From positions 1 through 64,000 of the forward strand of contig NZ_SORI01000014.1 in assembly GCF_004366815.1 (NCBI RefSeq): a stretch of 64,000 nucleotides of DNA, read 5' to 3'. The stretch is from Aminivibrio pyruvatiphilus (GTDB lineage: Bacteria > Synergistota > Synergistia > Synergistales > Aminobacteriaceae). The notes under the pieces were generated by a model. That model did no database searches. It was given only the letters and a program-made list of their open reading frames with translations, and had not been told where the DNA came from. Of this stretch, positions 46,708 through 55,501 are shown in pieces. Position numbers and translations under genes: made by a program. The number at the start of each line of letters is the position of its first letter. The stretch's first letter is position 1.

Positions 46708-49431
46708 TTAGGTTTCTGGCGATTGTTCATCTTGAACATAACCTACCTCAATCCCACGTTCCCGCAGATAACTGGCCCACCCGGTCGGCCAAAGAAAACC
46801 CAAGGAGGCAAGTAGATTTTGTTTATCGAGTAAAAAGGCTAACGCATCACTACATGCTTGATCAACTGCCGTATCAACTGCCCCCCTGCAATCAAGGGCT
46901 GTTTTCGCCAACCATTGCATGTACGGAAAAACCTGATTGGGAATTTTCTCCAGGAATTCTCCCATCTTCATCACCCAAGCAAAGGTCTCAGGAAGATTTT
47001 GAGAAGCGAGAGCTTTTTGGGCTCGATTTCGGTAAGACAACAGTGTCCTTTCTTCACAGGAAGGCAGGATACGAAACAGCCCGTCCATAAAGTCTCTTTG
47101 CATATCAAGCAAGCGACTCTTCTCCAGTTCAACCTGTTGAACCATTTCGGGGGCACGCTCAGGGATATTTTGCAAAAGGGAAAGGGCAAATTCAAAGCGA
47201 GGTTCTCGAATCAAATCGTGAACCGATTCCATTTTTGCCCAGTCAAACAGAAATTGCACCACGGTATCCGCCACCGCTTCTTTTCCTTCAAGCATTGCGT
47301 ATGCACGTTGCATAAATCGACACGCTTCAAAAGGCCTTCCCTGAAGAATAAGGAAACGGGCCAGATTCCACAAATCCTGAGGCGCAACGTCTTCATGACG
47401 AATCATGTCTACACGATTTAGAAGATATGACAGGGCAATTCCCTTCTCGAAAAGCATATTCTGCGGTCCATTGCCCTCAAAGAATCCTGCAAGAACAGAA
47501 GGGATCTCTCTTACCACCTCGTTTTCGTTTAAGGACGAGTAGGACTCCAAAACAGACCAAATCCGGGGATTACACACAGTCTCCATGTACGACAACCATT
47601 GCCTGAGAAAACGTACGTTGACCCTGTGGGAAGCAATGATCCCCCGATGCACTTCTTCCCAATCCCTGATTTGTTCCATTGTGTCCAGGAAACGGTTCTT
47701 TGCCAGCGATGAGCCTGCAATATGGGTGTAGCTTTGCCCGATAAAGGCAAGAGCCTTATGGGATGCATGAATTTGATCCAAAAGAGTGGCGGCTTTTATT
47801 GCATGATTTCTACGACGATCCGGCAACAGGGCAGGAGCAACGGCACGATCAACTTCTTTTTCCATTTCTTCAATAAGGCCATCGCATAGAGACAAGCCGG
47901 CCTTAGCCACATCCAGTCTCCCTGCAAGTTCTTTTTGATATTCCACAAAGTTGCCTTTGGAAGCAGACTGTAATTGAATTCTGCCGGAAAGAGGGGGAAC
48001 GGATTCCTCCGTTCTCTGTTCCTCCAGGAAACGGGAAAGGGGGAGAGCCGTAGTTCCTGTTATGGACGCTCCCGCCTCCGAGCATTGAAACACTCTCCCT
48101 TCTTCCACATGATCCAGAAAACGCTCAAAAATCTGCAAATAATAAAACCACATCTGGTGAGTCTTTACTAGACCGCCATTGACTCCCGGGATTTCCCGCT
48201 TTATTAACGCTCGTTCTCGAGCAATTCCCTCCGGAGTTGCAGAAGCGGCATCTTCAATATGGGTAGTCTCTCCATCCTCGGCAAAGGCCAAATCCTGTCC
48301 GATGAGGGCAACAGCCGGCGCGCCCAACACCAGTGCGACATTCATGGCCATATGGGCAACGCACATTCCGGAGAGGAGAAGATTCATTCCCAGAACCTCA
48401 TGAACGAGCCATCTGTCTGCCGGACTGTCCATCTTGCCAACGACAAAAACAGGTCCCGGCCACCTTCCCGCGGTCTGAGGCTCACTGACGGACTGACTTA
48501 CCAGCAGAATATCCCGGCATTCGTCATAAAACTCCTCAAGAACATTCGGAACCCAGACGTCATACATGAGATTGCGTTCTATCGTTACGACAATATGCGG
48601 ACGAATTCCTCTCCTGAGGAGAGAGATCAGGGACGAATCGCAGGATACGATGAGGAATTGATCTTCTTTTCCTTTCAGCAGATCAACATTCTTTTTTAAG
48701 GAAGGACCAGAAGCTACACAGATTGCAGGGCGTCCGCCAAAGGCTTCCTTCAAATTTGAGAAAGAAGGCCCTCTGAGTATCCACGGAGTATTAAGCGCAC
48801 CATGCCGGATCCCAAGCAAGGTGTCTTCCGGAGAATTCCCCAATTGTTCTGCATAATATCTGATGCTCTCCCAAAACGATTTAAAAAGTCTTGAACGGCT
48901 ATTTTCCTGATCCTTTTCAAGCAACCCGCGATGGTTGATTTCCCTGGACTGTAAAAGCGGAAAAATGCCGATCGGAGTAACATTATGAAACATGGCCTCA
49001 TCAATGAGGGATCTCTCATCATAGGCGATAAAGCTAATTCGCGCAGACTGGGGAGCAGCGTGAAAAACAGAGGTCACTGATAGAGTCAAAAGAAGAAGGC
49101 GTACATCCGGTTCCAGAACGACAATTGAAAGGGCGTCCTTTGCGATACCCCGCAATACGTGAAAAAGGTACGGGGGATATCCAATACCCTGCACAAGATA
49201 ACAGTAGGAATCGTCCTCAGTTTTATTTCTGGATGGAAGAACCGGTGTAGTATCGAAAAAAGGAGCGTCCTCCTCCACTTTCACCCATCGTCCTGAAGAT
49301 GTTTCCCGAACTTCCGCTAAGGGGAGCCGGTCAATGGAATCCAGTTCCTGCCGGAGGCGGGCGGCGAGCTTCGGCTGGGATTTCTCCAGGGTCCGGAGAT
49401 TCTGTTCCAGGAGTGCGGGGATGTCTTTCAT
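46708..49431 (-). CDS. Maf-family motility accessory factor / flagellin nonulosonate glycosyltransferase (DUF115)
   Basis: 907 residues. The MAF_flag10/DUF115 core (about 215-400) has the SAM- or nucleotide-fold motif AICVASGPSLKKNVDLLKG, VSCDSSLISLLRRGIRPHIVVTIERN, and LLLSGMCVAHMAMNVALVLGAPAVALIGQDLAF. Maf proteins transfer pseudaminic or legionaminic acid to Ser/Thr of flagellin in the cytoplasm before export. Its position between csrA and flagellin, with the CMP-sugar operon downstream, supports this role. The C-terminal 450 residues are helical and of unknown use. ATG overlaps the csrA stop. The gene is visibly AT-richer than csrA and fliW. Confidence 0.88.
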   Translation of the reverse strand: MKDIPALLEQNLRTLEKSQPKLAARLRQELDSIDRLPLAEVRETSSGRWVKVEEDAPFFDTTPVLPSRNKTEDDSYCYLVQGIGYPPYLFHVLRGIAKDALSIVVLEPDVRLLLLTLSVTSVFHAAPQSARISFIAYDERSLIDEAMFHNVTPIGIFPLLQSREINHRGLLEKDQENSRSRLFKSFWESIRYYAEQLGNSPEDTLLGIRHGALNTPWILRGPSFSNLKEAFGGRPAICVASGPSLKKNVDLLKGKEDQFLIVSCDSSLISLLRRGIRPHIVVTIERNLMYDVWVPNVLEEFYDECRDILLVSQSVSEPQTAGRWPGPVFVVGKMDSPADRWLVHEVLGMNLLLSGMCVAHMAMNVALVLGAPAVALIGQDLAFAEDGETTHIEDAASATPEGIARERALIKREIPGVNGGLVKTHQMWFYYLQIFERFLDHVEEGRVFQCSEAGASITGTTALPLSRFLEEQRTEESVPPLSGRIQLQSASKGNFVEYQKELAGRLDVAKAGLSLCDGLIEEMEKEVDRAVAPALLPDRRRNHAIKAATLLDQIHASHKALAFIGQSYTHIAGSSLAKNRFLDTMEQIRDWEEVHRGIIASHRVNVRFLRQWLSYMETVCNPRIWSVLESYSSLNENEVVREIPSVLAGFFEGNGPQNMLFEKGIALSYLLNRVDMIRHEDVAPQDLWNLARFLILQGRPFEACRFMQRAYAMLEGKEAVADTVVQFLFDWAKMESVHDLIREPRFEFALSLLQNIPERAPEMVQQVELEKSRLLDMQRDFMDGLFRILPSCEERTLLSYRNRAQKALASQNLPETFAWVMKMGEFLEKIPNQVFPYMQWLAKTALDCRGAVDTAVDQACSDALAFLLDKQNLLASLGFLWPTGWASYLRERGIEVGYVQDEQSPET

Positions 49432-49685
49432 TTCGGGTCTCCTCCGTTTGAATCGTCCTCCCTGCGGAGGAGGGTTTTGAGCACGTCCATGGCTTGGGGG
49501 GCCGCCTTGACCGATTCGAGATTCGTTTTGGCTACCTCGGCAAGGAGTTCCATACGGAAGACGGGCACGTTCCGGGGGGCGTTGATGCCGATGCGCACCG
49601 TGTCTCCCCGGACTTCGATGACGGATATTTCGATGTCGTCCCCTATGCGGATGGCCTCGCCGGGCTTGCGGCTGAGCACAAGCAT
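49428..49685 (-). CDS. csrA: Translational regulator CsrA
   Basis: 85 residues. MLVLSRKPGEAIRIGDDIEISVIEVRGDTVRIGINAPRNVPVFR is textbook CsrA, including the RNA-binding Leu-4 and Arg-44 region. The C-terminal tail is longer than in E. coli (61 residues), as in species that pair CsrA with FliW, which binds the extended tail. The gene lies 4 nt after fliW and overlaps maf by ATGA. The likely target is the flagellin leader. Confidence 0.97.
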   Translation of the reverse strand: MLVLSRKPGEAIRIGDDIEISVIEVRGDTVRIGINAPRNVPVFRMELLAEVAKTNLESVKAAPQAMDVLKTLLRREDDSNGGDPK

Positions 49686-49689
49686 GATG

Positions 49690-50187
49690 CTACGCTCCCG
49701 GGGCGGCGTCGGCGGTGGTTTCGGAGGCCGCTTTCAGGCGCATGGATTCCCTCATGGTGTCGCTGAGGACGGGAGTGCGGACGTCGTACTCTTCGTTCTG
49801 GGCGATGACCTGGCAGGCGATGCGCTTTTTGTGGTTGATCACCACGGGCGCCCGGAGGTTGGCCGTCATGTCCCACGGCGCCGCCGGAGGGATGGAAAGG
49901 ACGATCAGGAGGGCCAGGTCGGCCACGTCCGTGGTTTCAAGCAAGGCGATCTCCCCTTCGGGAAGGCGGGCGTTGTAGTTGGACTTCACCGTCTGGGGGA
50001 CGACCACGGGCAGGGCCACGTCGCCGTCGGAGAGGCTCTGCAGCCACTTGATGGGGCTGTCGTCTTCCCCGGCCAGAGCCCATTTTTTGTGGGTTTCAAA
50101 CCCGGGTATCCCCTTGGGGAAATGGATCAGGTCTTCGTCGTTGACGGTGAACCGGCCGAAGCGGGTGGTTTCTATTTTTTCGGGCAC
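49690..50187 (-). CDS. fliW: Flagellar assembly factor FliW
   Basis: 165 residues from the GTG at 50187, with GGAGG 8 nt upstream; an upstream GTG three codons earlier overlaps that site. FGRFTVNDEDLIHFPKGIPGFE is the family signature, with LLIVLSIPPAAPWDMTANLRAPVVIN near the C-terminus. FliW binds CsrA and flagellin as alternatives: when flagellin builds up, CsrA is released and represses flagellin translation. The gene order fliW-csrA supports this partner-switch. Confidence 0.95.
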   Translation of the reverse strand: MPEKIETTRFGRFTVNDEDLIHFPKGIPGFETHKKWALAGEDDSPIKWLQSLSDGDVALPVVVPQTVKSNYNARLPEGEIALLETTDVADLALLIVLSIPPAAPWDMTANLRAPVVINHKKRIACQVIAQNEEYDVRTPVLSDTMRESMRLKAASETTADAAPGA

Positions 50188-50217
50188 GAAAGGCACCTCC
50201 GGAGTACGAAATCTTTT

Positions 50218-50248
50218 GTTATATATTTTCTGGTGCAGGGGAGTGCAA
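50218..50248 (-). promoter_or_regulatory. fliW-csrA-maf promoter
   Basis: On the minus strand TTGCAC (50243-50248) and TATATA (50220-50225) are 17 nt apart; an overlapping TATAAC is also present. It lies directly between repeat cluster 3 and the fliW start, about 35 nt upstream of the start codon. This is a vegetative sigma-70-type promoter, unlike the sigma-28 elements of flagellin and flgM. Confidence 0.6.
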
Positions 50249-50255
50249 AAACAAA

Positions 50256-50525
50256 AGCGAGATCCTCACGTCGCTGCGCTCCTCGGGATGACAGGTTACC
50301 GGGTGTCATCCTGAGCGGAGCGAAGGATCTGCTCTTGATTCTGAAGAGCCTCAAAAACGAGATCCTTCGGCAAAACGCCCTCAGGTTGACAAGCAAAAAA
50401 CAAAAGCGAGATCCTTCCCCTCCGGGGACGCGATCGGGCAAAAAACGCCCTCAGGATGACAGCAAAAGCAGAATCGAGATCCTTCCACTGCGGGGATGCT
50501 GCGCGATCGCGATCATATTCGTTCG
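50256..50525. repeat. Intergenic repeat cluster 3
   Basis: About 270 bp of facing GTCATCCTGAG and CTCAGGATGAC half-units between the ParE remnant and the fliW promoter. A 75-bp segment (50387-50461) is identical to 52358-52432 in cluster 5. No coding sequence was seen. Confidence 0.9.
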
Positions 50526-50534
50526 AAAAAATGA

Positions 50535-50873
50535 CTACAAAAGAGAACGTTTGCCCAGAATCCGGCGATACAGGAAAGACCGTAAATCCCGGCGGCCATC
50601 CACAATAGCGACTACGTTCACCCTGCTCTCGACGACCGTTTAAAAAATCCGGTAAGGTTTGAAGAAGACCTCCCGGTAATCATTGAGCCCCAGATCAAGC
50701 AGCTCTACTGGTGTGACGCCTCGAAAAGGGAAAGCAACGAGGCGTTCGAAAGCACTTTCTATACTGGCCAGTACGTATTCAGCTTTAGCAGGATCATCGT
50801 GCGAGGCTATGAACTCACAGATTTCGCACAGGTCTTGCGCTGCATCATCCGTCAGAAAAACTTCATAAATCAT
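50535..50873 (-). pseudogene. ParE/RelE-family toxin gene interrupted by an in-frame stop
   Basis: The frame opens with MIYEVFLTDDAAQDLCEIC, typical of ParE, and reaches ...NDYREVFFKPYRIF before TAA at 50640-50642. In the same frame, without any shift, the sequence continues TVVESRVNVVAIVDGRRDLRSF and ends at TAG 50535-50537. ParE proteins normally read YRIxY...V..VVDGRRD at this place, so TAA sits exactly where a Tyr codon (TAT or TAC) is expected. A single substitution has probably inactivated the toxin; alternatively a 77-residue product lacking the C-terminal strand is made. ATG overlaps the antitoxin stop. Confidence 0.8.
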
Positions 50874-51148
50874 CGATGATCTTTCAGGTTTACTCTGAGT
50901 TCAGAGACCACCTCTGCCGCCGGGCGTACCCGCCCTTCTTCGATTTGCTTCCTACCCAGGGAGAGGATCTTGAGAAGCGCGAGAGTTTCCTGGGTACGTT
51001 CGAATTCCTCTATGTCCTGAACTACAGCTTTGGCTTCTCCGTCACGGGTTATGATCAAAGGTCCGCCTCGTTCACTCAGGGTGCGGACTATCTCGTCGGC
51101 GTTTTCTTTCAGGTAACCTACAGGTTTCACGTTGGCCGCTAATTTCAT
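50870..51148 (-). CDS. Phd/YefM-family antitoxin
   Basis: 92 residues. The N-terminal DNA-binding part reads VKPVGYLKENADEIVRTLSERGGPLIITRDGEAKAVVQDIEEFE, the Phd/YefM pattern. The C-terminal helix would bind the toxin. AAGGAGGG lies 6 nt before ATG, and the stop overlaps the ParE start (ATGA), giving a standard antitoxin-toxin operon. The antitoxin looks intact although the toxin is not. Confidence 0.88.
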   Translation of the reverse strand: MKLAANVKPVGYLKENADEIVRTLSERGGPLIITRDGEAKAVVQDIEEFERTQETLALLKILSLGRKQIEEGRVRPAAEVVSELRVNLKDHR

Positions 51149-51242
51149 GAAGTCTCCCTCCTTTATCTATTGCTCAGGGGATCTTCTTATTGATTGAATT
51201 GTATCACATTCGAAGGGGCGGATGATGCTTGGACAACATCGA

Positions 51243-51496
51243 AATCCTCCCCCTGCGGGATGTTTTCTGATCGCGTACTCTGAAAGAGAAGCCAGCCCGA
51301 GATCCTCACGTCGCTTCGCTCCTCAGGATGACAGGGCAGGGGCAAAATCAAGCCCGAGATCCCTCCCCTGCGGGGATGCTGCGCGATCACTTCGTTCGGG
51401 ATGACAACCTAAAACCGAGATTCTCCTCCGGTGGGGATACTCCCTCCGCTTCGCTCTGGGTGCTGCGCGAGCGCGATCACATTCTTCGGGTTAACA
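51243..51496. repeat. Intergenic repeat cluster 4
   Basis: Degenerate GATCCTCAC(n)CTCAGGATGAC and GAGATCCCTCC(n)TTCGGGATGAC units lie between the Phd antitoxin and the HepT gene. The units are less regular than in clusters 1, 3 and 5. No coding sequence was seen in 51,149-51,564. Confidence 0.8.
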
Positions 51497-51564
51497 AAAA
51501 AACACAAGAGTTCAATATTGCAACTCGCTCTTAAGAAATCGCCCTTTGAAAGAGCAGAGTCTGA

Positions 51565-51888
51565 TTAAATAAGCCTTGCCAAATCTTCTTTCAAAGCGGG
51601 AAGCTTGTTTACGGCCACGTCCCACACTATCCTATAGTCTACTCCGAAATAGTCATGAATAAGACGGTCGCGCATTCCAGCGAACTTTTTCCACTCGATT
51701 TCCGGGTGTTCCATCTTGAATTCCAAAGGTATTTTCTTTGCAGCTTCGCCGATTATTTCCAGGCTTCTGACTACTGCCCGTTTCAGAACCGGCTGTGCGT
51801 AAAACTCATCCCAACTGAGATGGGCGGTGTTGTCAATCACGAATCGTATTTCTTCCACCATGTGGAGCAGGTATTCACGCTGCGACAT
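51565..51888 (-). CDS. HepT-like toxin (DUF86)
   Basis: 107 residues, all-helical HEPN fold. The catalytic motif Rx4HxY is intact in [15 protein letters not shown]. HepT toxins are RNases (or tRNA-targeting) silenced by their MntA partner through AMP transfer to the Tyr next to the motif. The start ATG lies inside the end of mntA (14-nt overlap), so the pair is translationally coupled, with the antitoxin first. Confidence 0.9.
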   Translation of the reverse strand: MSQREYLLHMVEEIRFVIDNTAHLSWDEFYAQPVLKRAVVRSLEIIGEAAKKIPLEFKMEHPEIEWKKFAGMRDRLIHDYFGVDYRIVWDVAVNKLPALKEDLARLI

Positions 51889-52198
51889 GAAACAGCTCCA
51901 CTTCTTTCAGTACCGTGGGCAATATATAGGGGCTCATCGCTTCCGGCGTGATTATTTCCACTTTACGGCCGAACAGGGATTCCAGGAGAAAGGCGAGATC
52001 CATAAAATTATCGAATGTTCGCTTCTCTTCCTCGAATTCCACCAGAAGGTCCACATCGCTTTCGTCATTCTGCTCACCCCTGGCGAATGAACCGAAAAGG
52101 CCTATGGAGACAACGCCCAGAGTTGAGAGGTCGTTTCGGACCGTCTCCAGGGTGGCAAATATGGTCTTTTTGTCTTCCACCGGCCGTTGAGCAGTCAT
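51875..52198 (-). CDS. MntA-type nucleotidyltransferase antitoxin
   Basis: 107 residues of the minimal nucleotidyltransferase family. The active-site motif GSx10DxD is exact: [20 protein letters not shown]. Members adenylylate and neutralise HepT. AAAGGAG precedes the ATG by 9 nt. Its own promoter was not identified in the 40 nt before repeat cluster 5. Confidence 0.92.
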   Translation of the reverse strand: MTAQRPVEDKKTIFATLETVRNDLSTLGVVSIGLFGSFARGEQNDESDVDLLVEFEEEKRTFDNFMDLAFLLESLFGRKVEIITPEAMSPYILPTVLKEVELFHVAA

Positions 52199-52238
52199 TC
52201 TCTTCAGCTCCTTTGCTGTGGAACAGTGGTACTGAACC

Positions 52239-52433
52239 AGATCCTCACGTCGCTGCGCTCCTCAGGATGACAAGCAGAAGCAGAAGCGAGATCCCTCGCT
52301 GCGCTCGGGATGACAACCTAAGGGCGAGATCCTTCGGCCATGAAACCGGCCTCAGGATGACAAGCAAAAAACAAAAGCGAGATCCTTCCCCTCCGGGGAC
52401 GCGATCGGGCAAAAAACGCCCTCAGGATGACAA
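52239..52433. repeat. Intergenic repeat cluster 5
   Basis: About 195 bp of facing repeat half-units between flgL and mntA. It includes the 75-bp segment (52358-52432) identical to 50387-50461, in the same orientation about 1.97 kb away. The two copies bracket both toxin-antitoxin modules. Confidence 0.9.
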
Positions 52434-52467
52434 ATCCGGAGGCGTCCTCAGGAGAACCCAGTCTATT

Positions 52468-55400
52468 CTACCTCAAAAAGTCCACGAGGGTGGGCTGGAC
52501 GATCTTGGCGATGACGGCAAGGCTGGACTGGTAAATGGCCTGGGCCATGGCGAACTTGGTGCTGGTTTCCGCCATGTCGATGTCCGAGACCTTGCTGTAG
52601 AGCTCGGTGATGTAGATGTTGTTCTGCTTGAAGCGGCTCTGGTTGTTTTCGTACCGCTTGAGCAGCGCCCCCTGGGAGGTGCGGGACTTGAGCAGGGTGT
52701 CGATGAACTGGTCTATCTGGCCGAGCATGATGTTGCTCAGGCCTTCCCTGTCCTCGGCCTTGACGGAGTTGACCAGGTTGTCCAGCACGCCGAAGAAGTC
52801 GGTTTTCCTGGTGTCGGAGGCTGTCCGGACCACCACGTTCTGGTTGTACCGTGCCGATGGGGATCCGGCGCGGGAGGGCATGGCGGTGACGGTGCCGGTG
52901 AGGGCGGCCTGGGCGCTGCCGCTGACTTCGACGGAGTATCCCCTGGGGGAGGTGAGCACCAGGTACCGGGCTCCCCCGTCGTTCACGAGGCTTGCCCTGA
53001 CGTCCTGTCCCTGGAAGCGGGCGTTGATGGCGGCGGCCACGTCCTCGATGTCAATGGCGCCGGAGTCGTTGCTGTCGAAGATGACGTTCAGGTCGATGGT
53101 GTGGGAGTACCCGTCCACCGAGATGGTGAGGAGATCGCCCGCGGCGGGGGCCCAGGCGGAAACGTCCGCGTCCCCCCGGAGGGCGTTGTCCATCTGAAGG
53201 ACTGCCGAGGCCGCGTCCCCTTCCACGTCATAGAGAGAGACCGGGGAGCCGTCACGGGCGGCGATGCTGACCATGGCATTCGATCCCGTAGCGGGAAGCT
53301 CGGGGTCGAAGTAGTTCACGTCGAGCCAGTTTCCGGCGGCGCTGCGGATCTTGTCGGCGATGATTTTCGGCGTATCCCCTGCCGAGACGGCCACGTCCAC
53401 GGTCCGGCCGAGGGATTCGATGCGGATGGTGCCGGCGCCCGAGGTGCTGTTGTCGGGGATGGGCATGCTCGTGATCCCCGAGGAAATGCCCATCTGCATG
53501 GCGATGCCCGCAGTGTAGGACGGCGAGAAGGACGGGTCGGAGATGGGGAGGTCCACTATTCGCAGGGATTCCCCGTTTTTGGCGTAGAGGGAGACCCGGC
53601 CTGAGGCGGCGTCGAGGACAGTGTACCCCAGGAGGGCTTCGCCGGCGGCGCCGTTGACCTGTTTCACGATCTGCTCCATGACCTTTGCCTGGTCCACCCT
53701 GGGCGGCGTGGACGACATGACCTCGTCGGGATAGAGCTTCACGGTGAAGTCTTCGCCGCCCACGGTGACCCGGACGAGGGCCGCCATGTTTGGGTCTACG
53801 CAGGGGATGGAGGGGAAGACGGTGTCCGTGCCGGTGTCGTCCCTGCTCTGAATCGCCGTGGAAAAGCCCAGGTCCAGGGCGTAGCCCGCCGTGTTCTTGT
53901 CGAAGACCACCAGGGGTTCGTTGGCCGAGGGACGGAGGATGAGGCGCTTCGTCAGTTCTTCCAGGCTGCCTGAGGTGCCGAGGCCGGCTTCGGTGTGGTC
54001 TTCCTGGACAATCACTTCGAGCCAGTCGCCCGCCACCTGGCGGATGCGCTCCGCAAGTTCGTCGATGGTGAGGTTGACGCCGCCGTTGATCTTGAGTTCG
54101 GCGTAGTTCCGGCCGCTTTCAAACCGGAGGTGGAGGTCGTTCCCTATGGCGATGAGCTCCCCGTCGCCGAACTGGCGGCTCTTGAGGGAGGTTTCCATGC
54201 CGAGGAGGGAGGCGAAGTCGATGTGGCTGTGGTCCACGGGGCGCTCCACGGGAAGGGAGGTCACGGTGACCGTGTCCTCGGTGGAGGCGGAGAAGAGTTC
54301 CCTGGCTGCCCCGGTGAGTTCCATGCTGAACTGCTTCCCGGGATCTGCGGCCGTGACGACGAGCCGGTCGCCGTCGGCGGAGACCCGGGCAGCGACACCG
54401 AGGACGGTAGTGAGCTTGCCCGCTATGGTGTCCAGGGTGTCCGTCCCGTCGATGGTGAAGGTGACGTCCTCGCCCTGCTGGAAGAAGACCCTGATGGTGC
54501 CGTCGGCGGGAGTCCAGGCCGAGGCGTCGAGGCCGAGGATGGTTTGGGCCTGCTGTACCCGGTCGGTGTCGGGCCACCCCGTCACCTGGATGGGTTCTCC
54601 CGTGTGGCTGGTGAAGACAAGCCGCTGGGTCCCGGCGGCCATGTTCTTTTCCACCGAGACGGAGAGCAGACGGCTGGCGTCCCCCATGTTCAGGCTCTCG
54701 TTGATCAGCTCGGCGATCCTGTCAAGGGTGAGGCCGTTGAGTTCCCCTGCATCGCGGAACCGGTTGTAGTCGGTGAGGTCGTCGATGCCGTTGATGTTTT
54801 CGTCGGTCCAGTCTTCCGAGAGGCGGACCTTGACGCTCCGGCTGCCCACGGCGATCTGGAGGATTTCGTCCCGGCCCGTCCAGGTGAAGTCGAGGGGGAC
54901 CTCCACGCTGGTGAGGGTGTTGGAGGTGTACTCCACCGGGAAGATTTCCCGCCCGTGGAAGGACACGTCCCCGATGACGCCCTTTTCCATTTCGTAGCTC
55001 ACCTTGCCGGTGTTGCCCATATAGACGACATTTCCGGAGGCGTCCCGCTCGAAGGGGCGGACGCCTGTGGACAGGCCGGAGAGAAGGTACCTGCCCTCCA
55101 CGGAGTAGTTGGCCGTATTGCGGAGCTCTTCCTGGAGCTCCTTGATTTCCGCGCCGATGGCTTCCGTCTCGCCCGGGCCGAGGGCGCCGTTGCCGGCGTA
55201 GATGGTGAGCTCCCGGATGCGGTGGGCGATGTCCATCATCTGGTTGAAGGCCGTGTCGGTGTTGGAGAGCCACGTGATGGCGTCGTCCTGGTTGCGGATG
55301 TACTGGCCGTTTTCCAGTATGGCGGTCTGGAGGGAAAGCTCCCGGACCACGTCTATGGGGTTGTCCGACGGGCGGGAATGCTTTTTGCCCGTGGCAAGCT

Positions 55401-55488
55401 GGTGCTGGTATTCGAGCAGCCGGGACAGGTTGTTGTGCATGTCCGACAGCATAAGATTCTGGATCATGGGGTTGCTGACGCGCTGCAT
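52468..55488 (-). CDS. flgL: Flagellar hook-associated protein FlgL (HAP3), unusually large
   Basis: 1,006 residues, about three times the length of E. coli FlgL (317). The N-terminal flagellin-like region (1-150) reads MQRVSNPMIQNLMLSDMHNNLSRLLEYQHQLATGKKHSRPSDNPI, and the C-terminal coil (about 900-1006) ends ...AKFAMAQAIYQSSLAVIAKIVQPTLVDFLR. The insertion of roughly 700 residues has Flagellin_IN-like segments and at least two related units (IRQVAGDWLEVIVQED... and IRSAAGNWLDVNYFD...). It forms the hook-filament junction with FlgK. GGGAGGG precedes ATG, and it follows flgK by 13 nt. Confidence 0.93.
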   Translation of the reverse strand: MQRVSNPMIQNLMLSDMHNNLSRLLEYQHQLATGKKHSRPSDNPIDVVRELSLQTAILENGQYIRNQDDAITWLSNTDTAFNQMMDIAHRIRELTIYAGNGALGPGETEAIGAEIKELQEELRNTANYSVEGRYLLSGLSTGVRPFERDASGNVVYMGNTGKVSYEMEKGVIGDVSFHGREIFPVEYTSNTLTSVEVPLDFTWTGRDEILQIAVGSRSVKVRLSEDWTDENINGIDDLTDYNRFRDAGELNGLTLDRIAELINESLNMGDASRLLSVSVEKNMAAGTQRLVFTSHTGEPIQVTGWPDTDRVQQAQTILGLDASAWTPADGTIRVFFQQGEDVTFTIDGTDTLDTIAGKLTTVLGVAARVSADGDRLVVTAADPGKQFSMELTGAARELFSASTEDTVTVTSLPVERPVDHSHIDFASLLGMETSLKSRQFGDGELIAIGNDLHLRFESGRNYAELKINGGVNLTIDELAERIRQVAGDWLEVIVQEDHTEAGLGTSGSLEELTKRLILRPSANEPLVVFDKNTAGYALDLGFSTAIQSRDDTGTDTVFPSIPCVDPNMAALVRVTVGGEDFTVKLYPDEVMSSTPPRVDQAKVMEQIVKQVNGAAGEALLGYTVLDAASGRVSLYAKNGESLRIVDLPISDPSFSPSYTAGIAMQMGISSGITSMPIPDNSTSGAGTIRIESLGRTVDVAVSAGDTPKIIADKIRSAAGNWLDVNYFDPELPATGSNAMVSIAARDGSPVSLYDVEGDAASAVLQMDNALRGDADVSAWAPAAGDLLTISVDGYSHTIDLNVIFDSNDSGAIDIEDVAAAINARFQGQDVRASLVNDGGARYLVLTSPRGYSVEVSGSAQAALTGTVTAMPSRAGSPSARYNQNVVVRTASDTRKTDFFGVLDNLVNSVKAEDREGLSNIMLGQIDQFIDTLLKSRTSQGALLKRYENNQSRFKQNNIYITELYSKVSDIDMAETSTKFAMAQAIYQSSLAVIAKIVQPTLVDFLR

Positions 55489-55501
55489 GGTTCTCCCTCC
55501 C

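Noticed and set aside
50640-50873. A complete 77-residue toxin
   Set aside because: The same frame continues past the stop with the missing ParE C-terminus, so it is better read as an interrupted gene.
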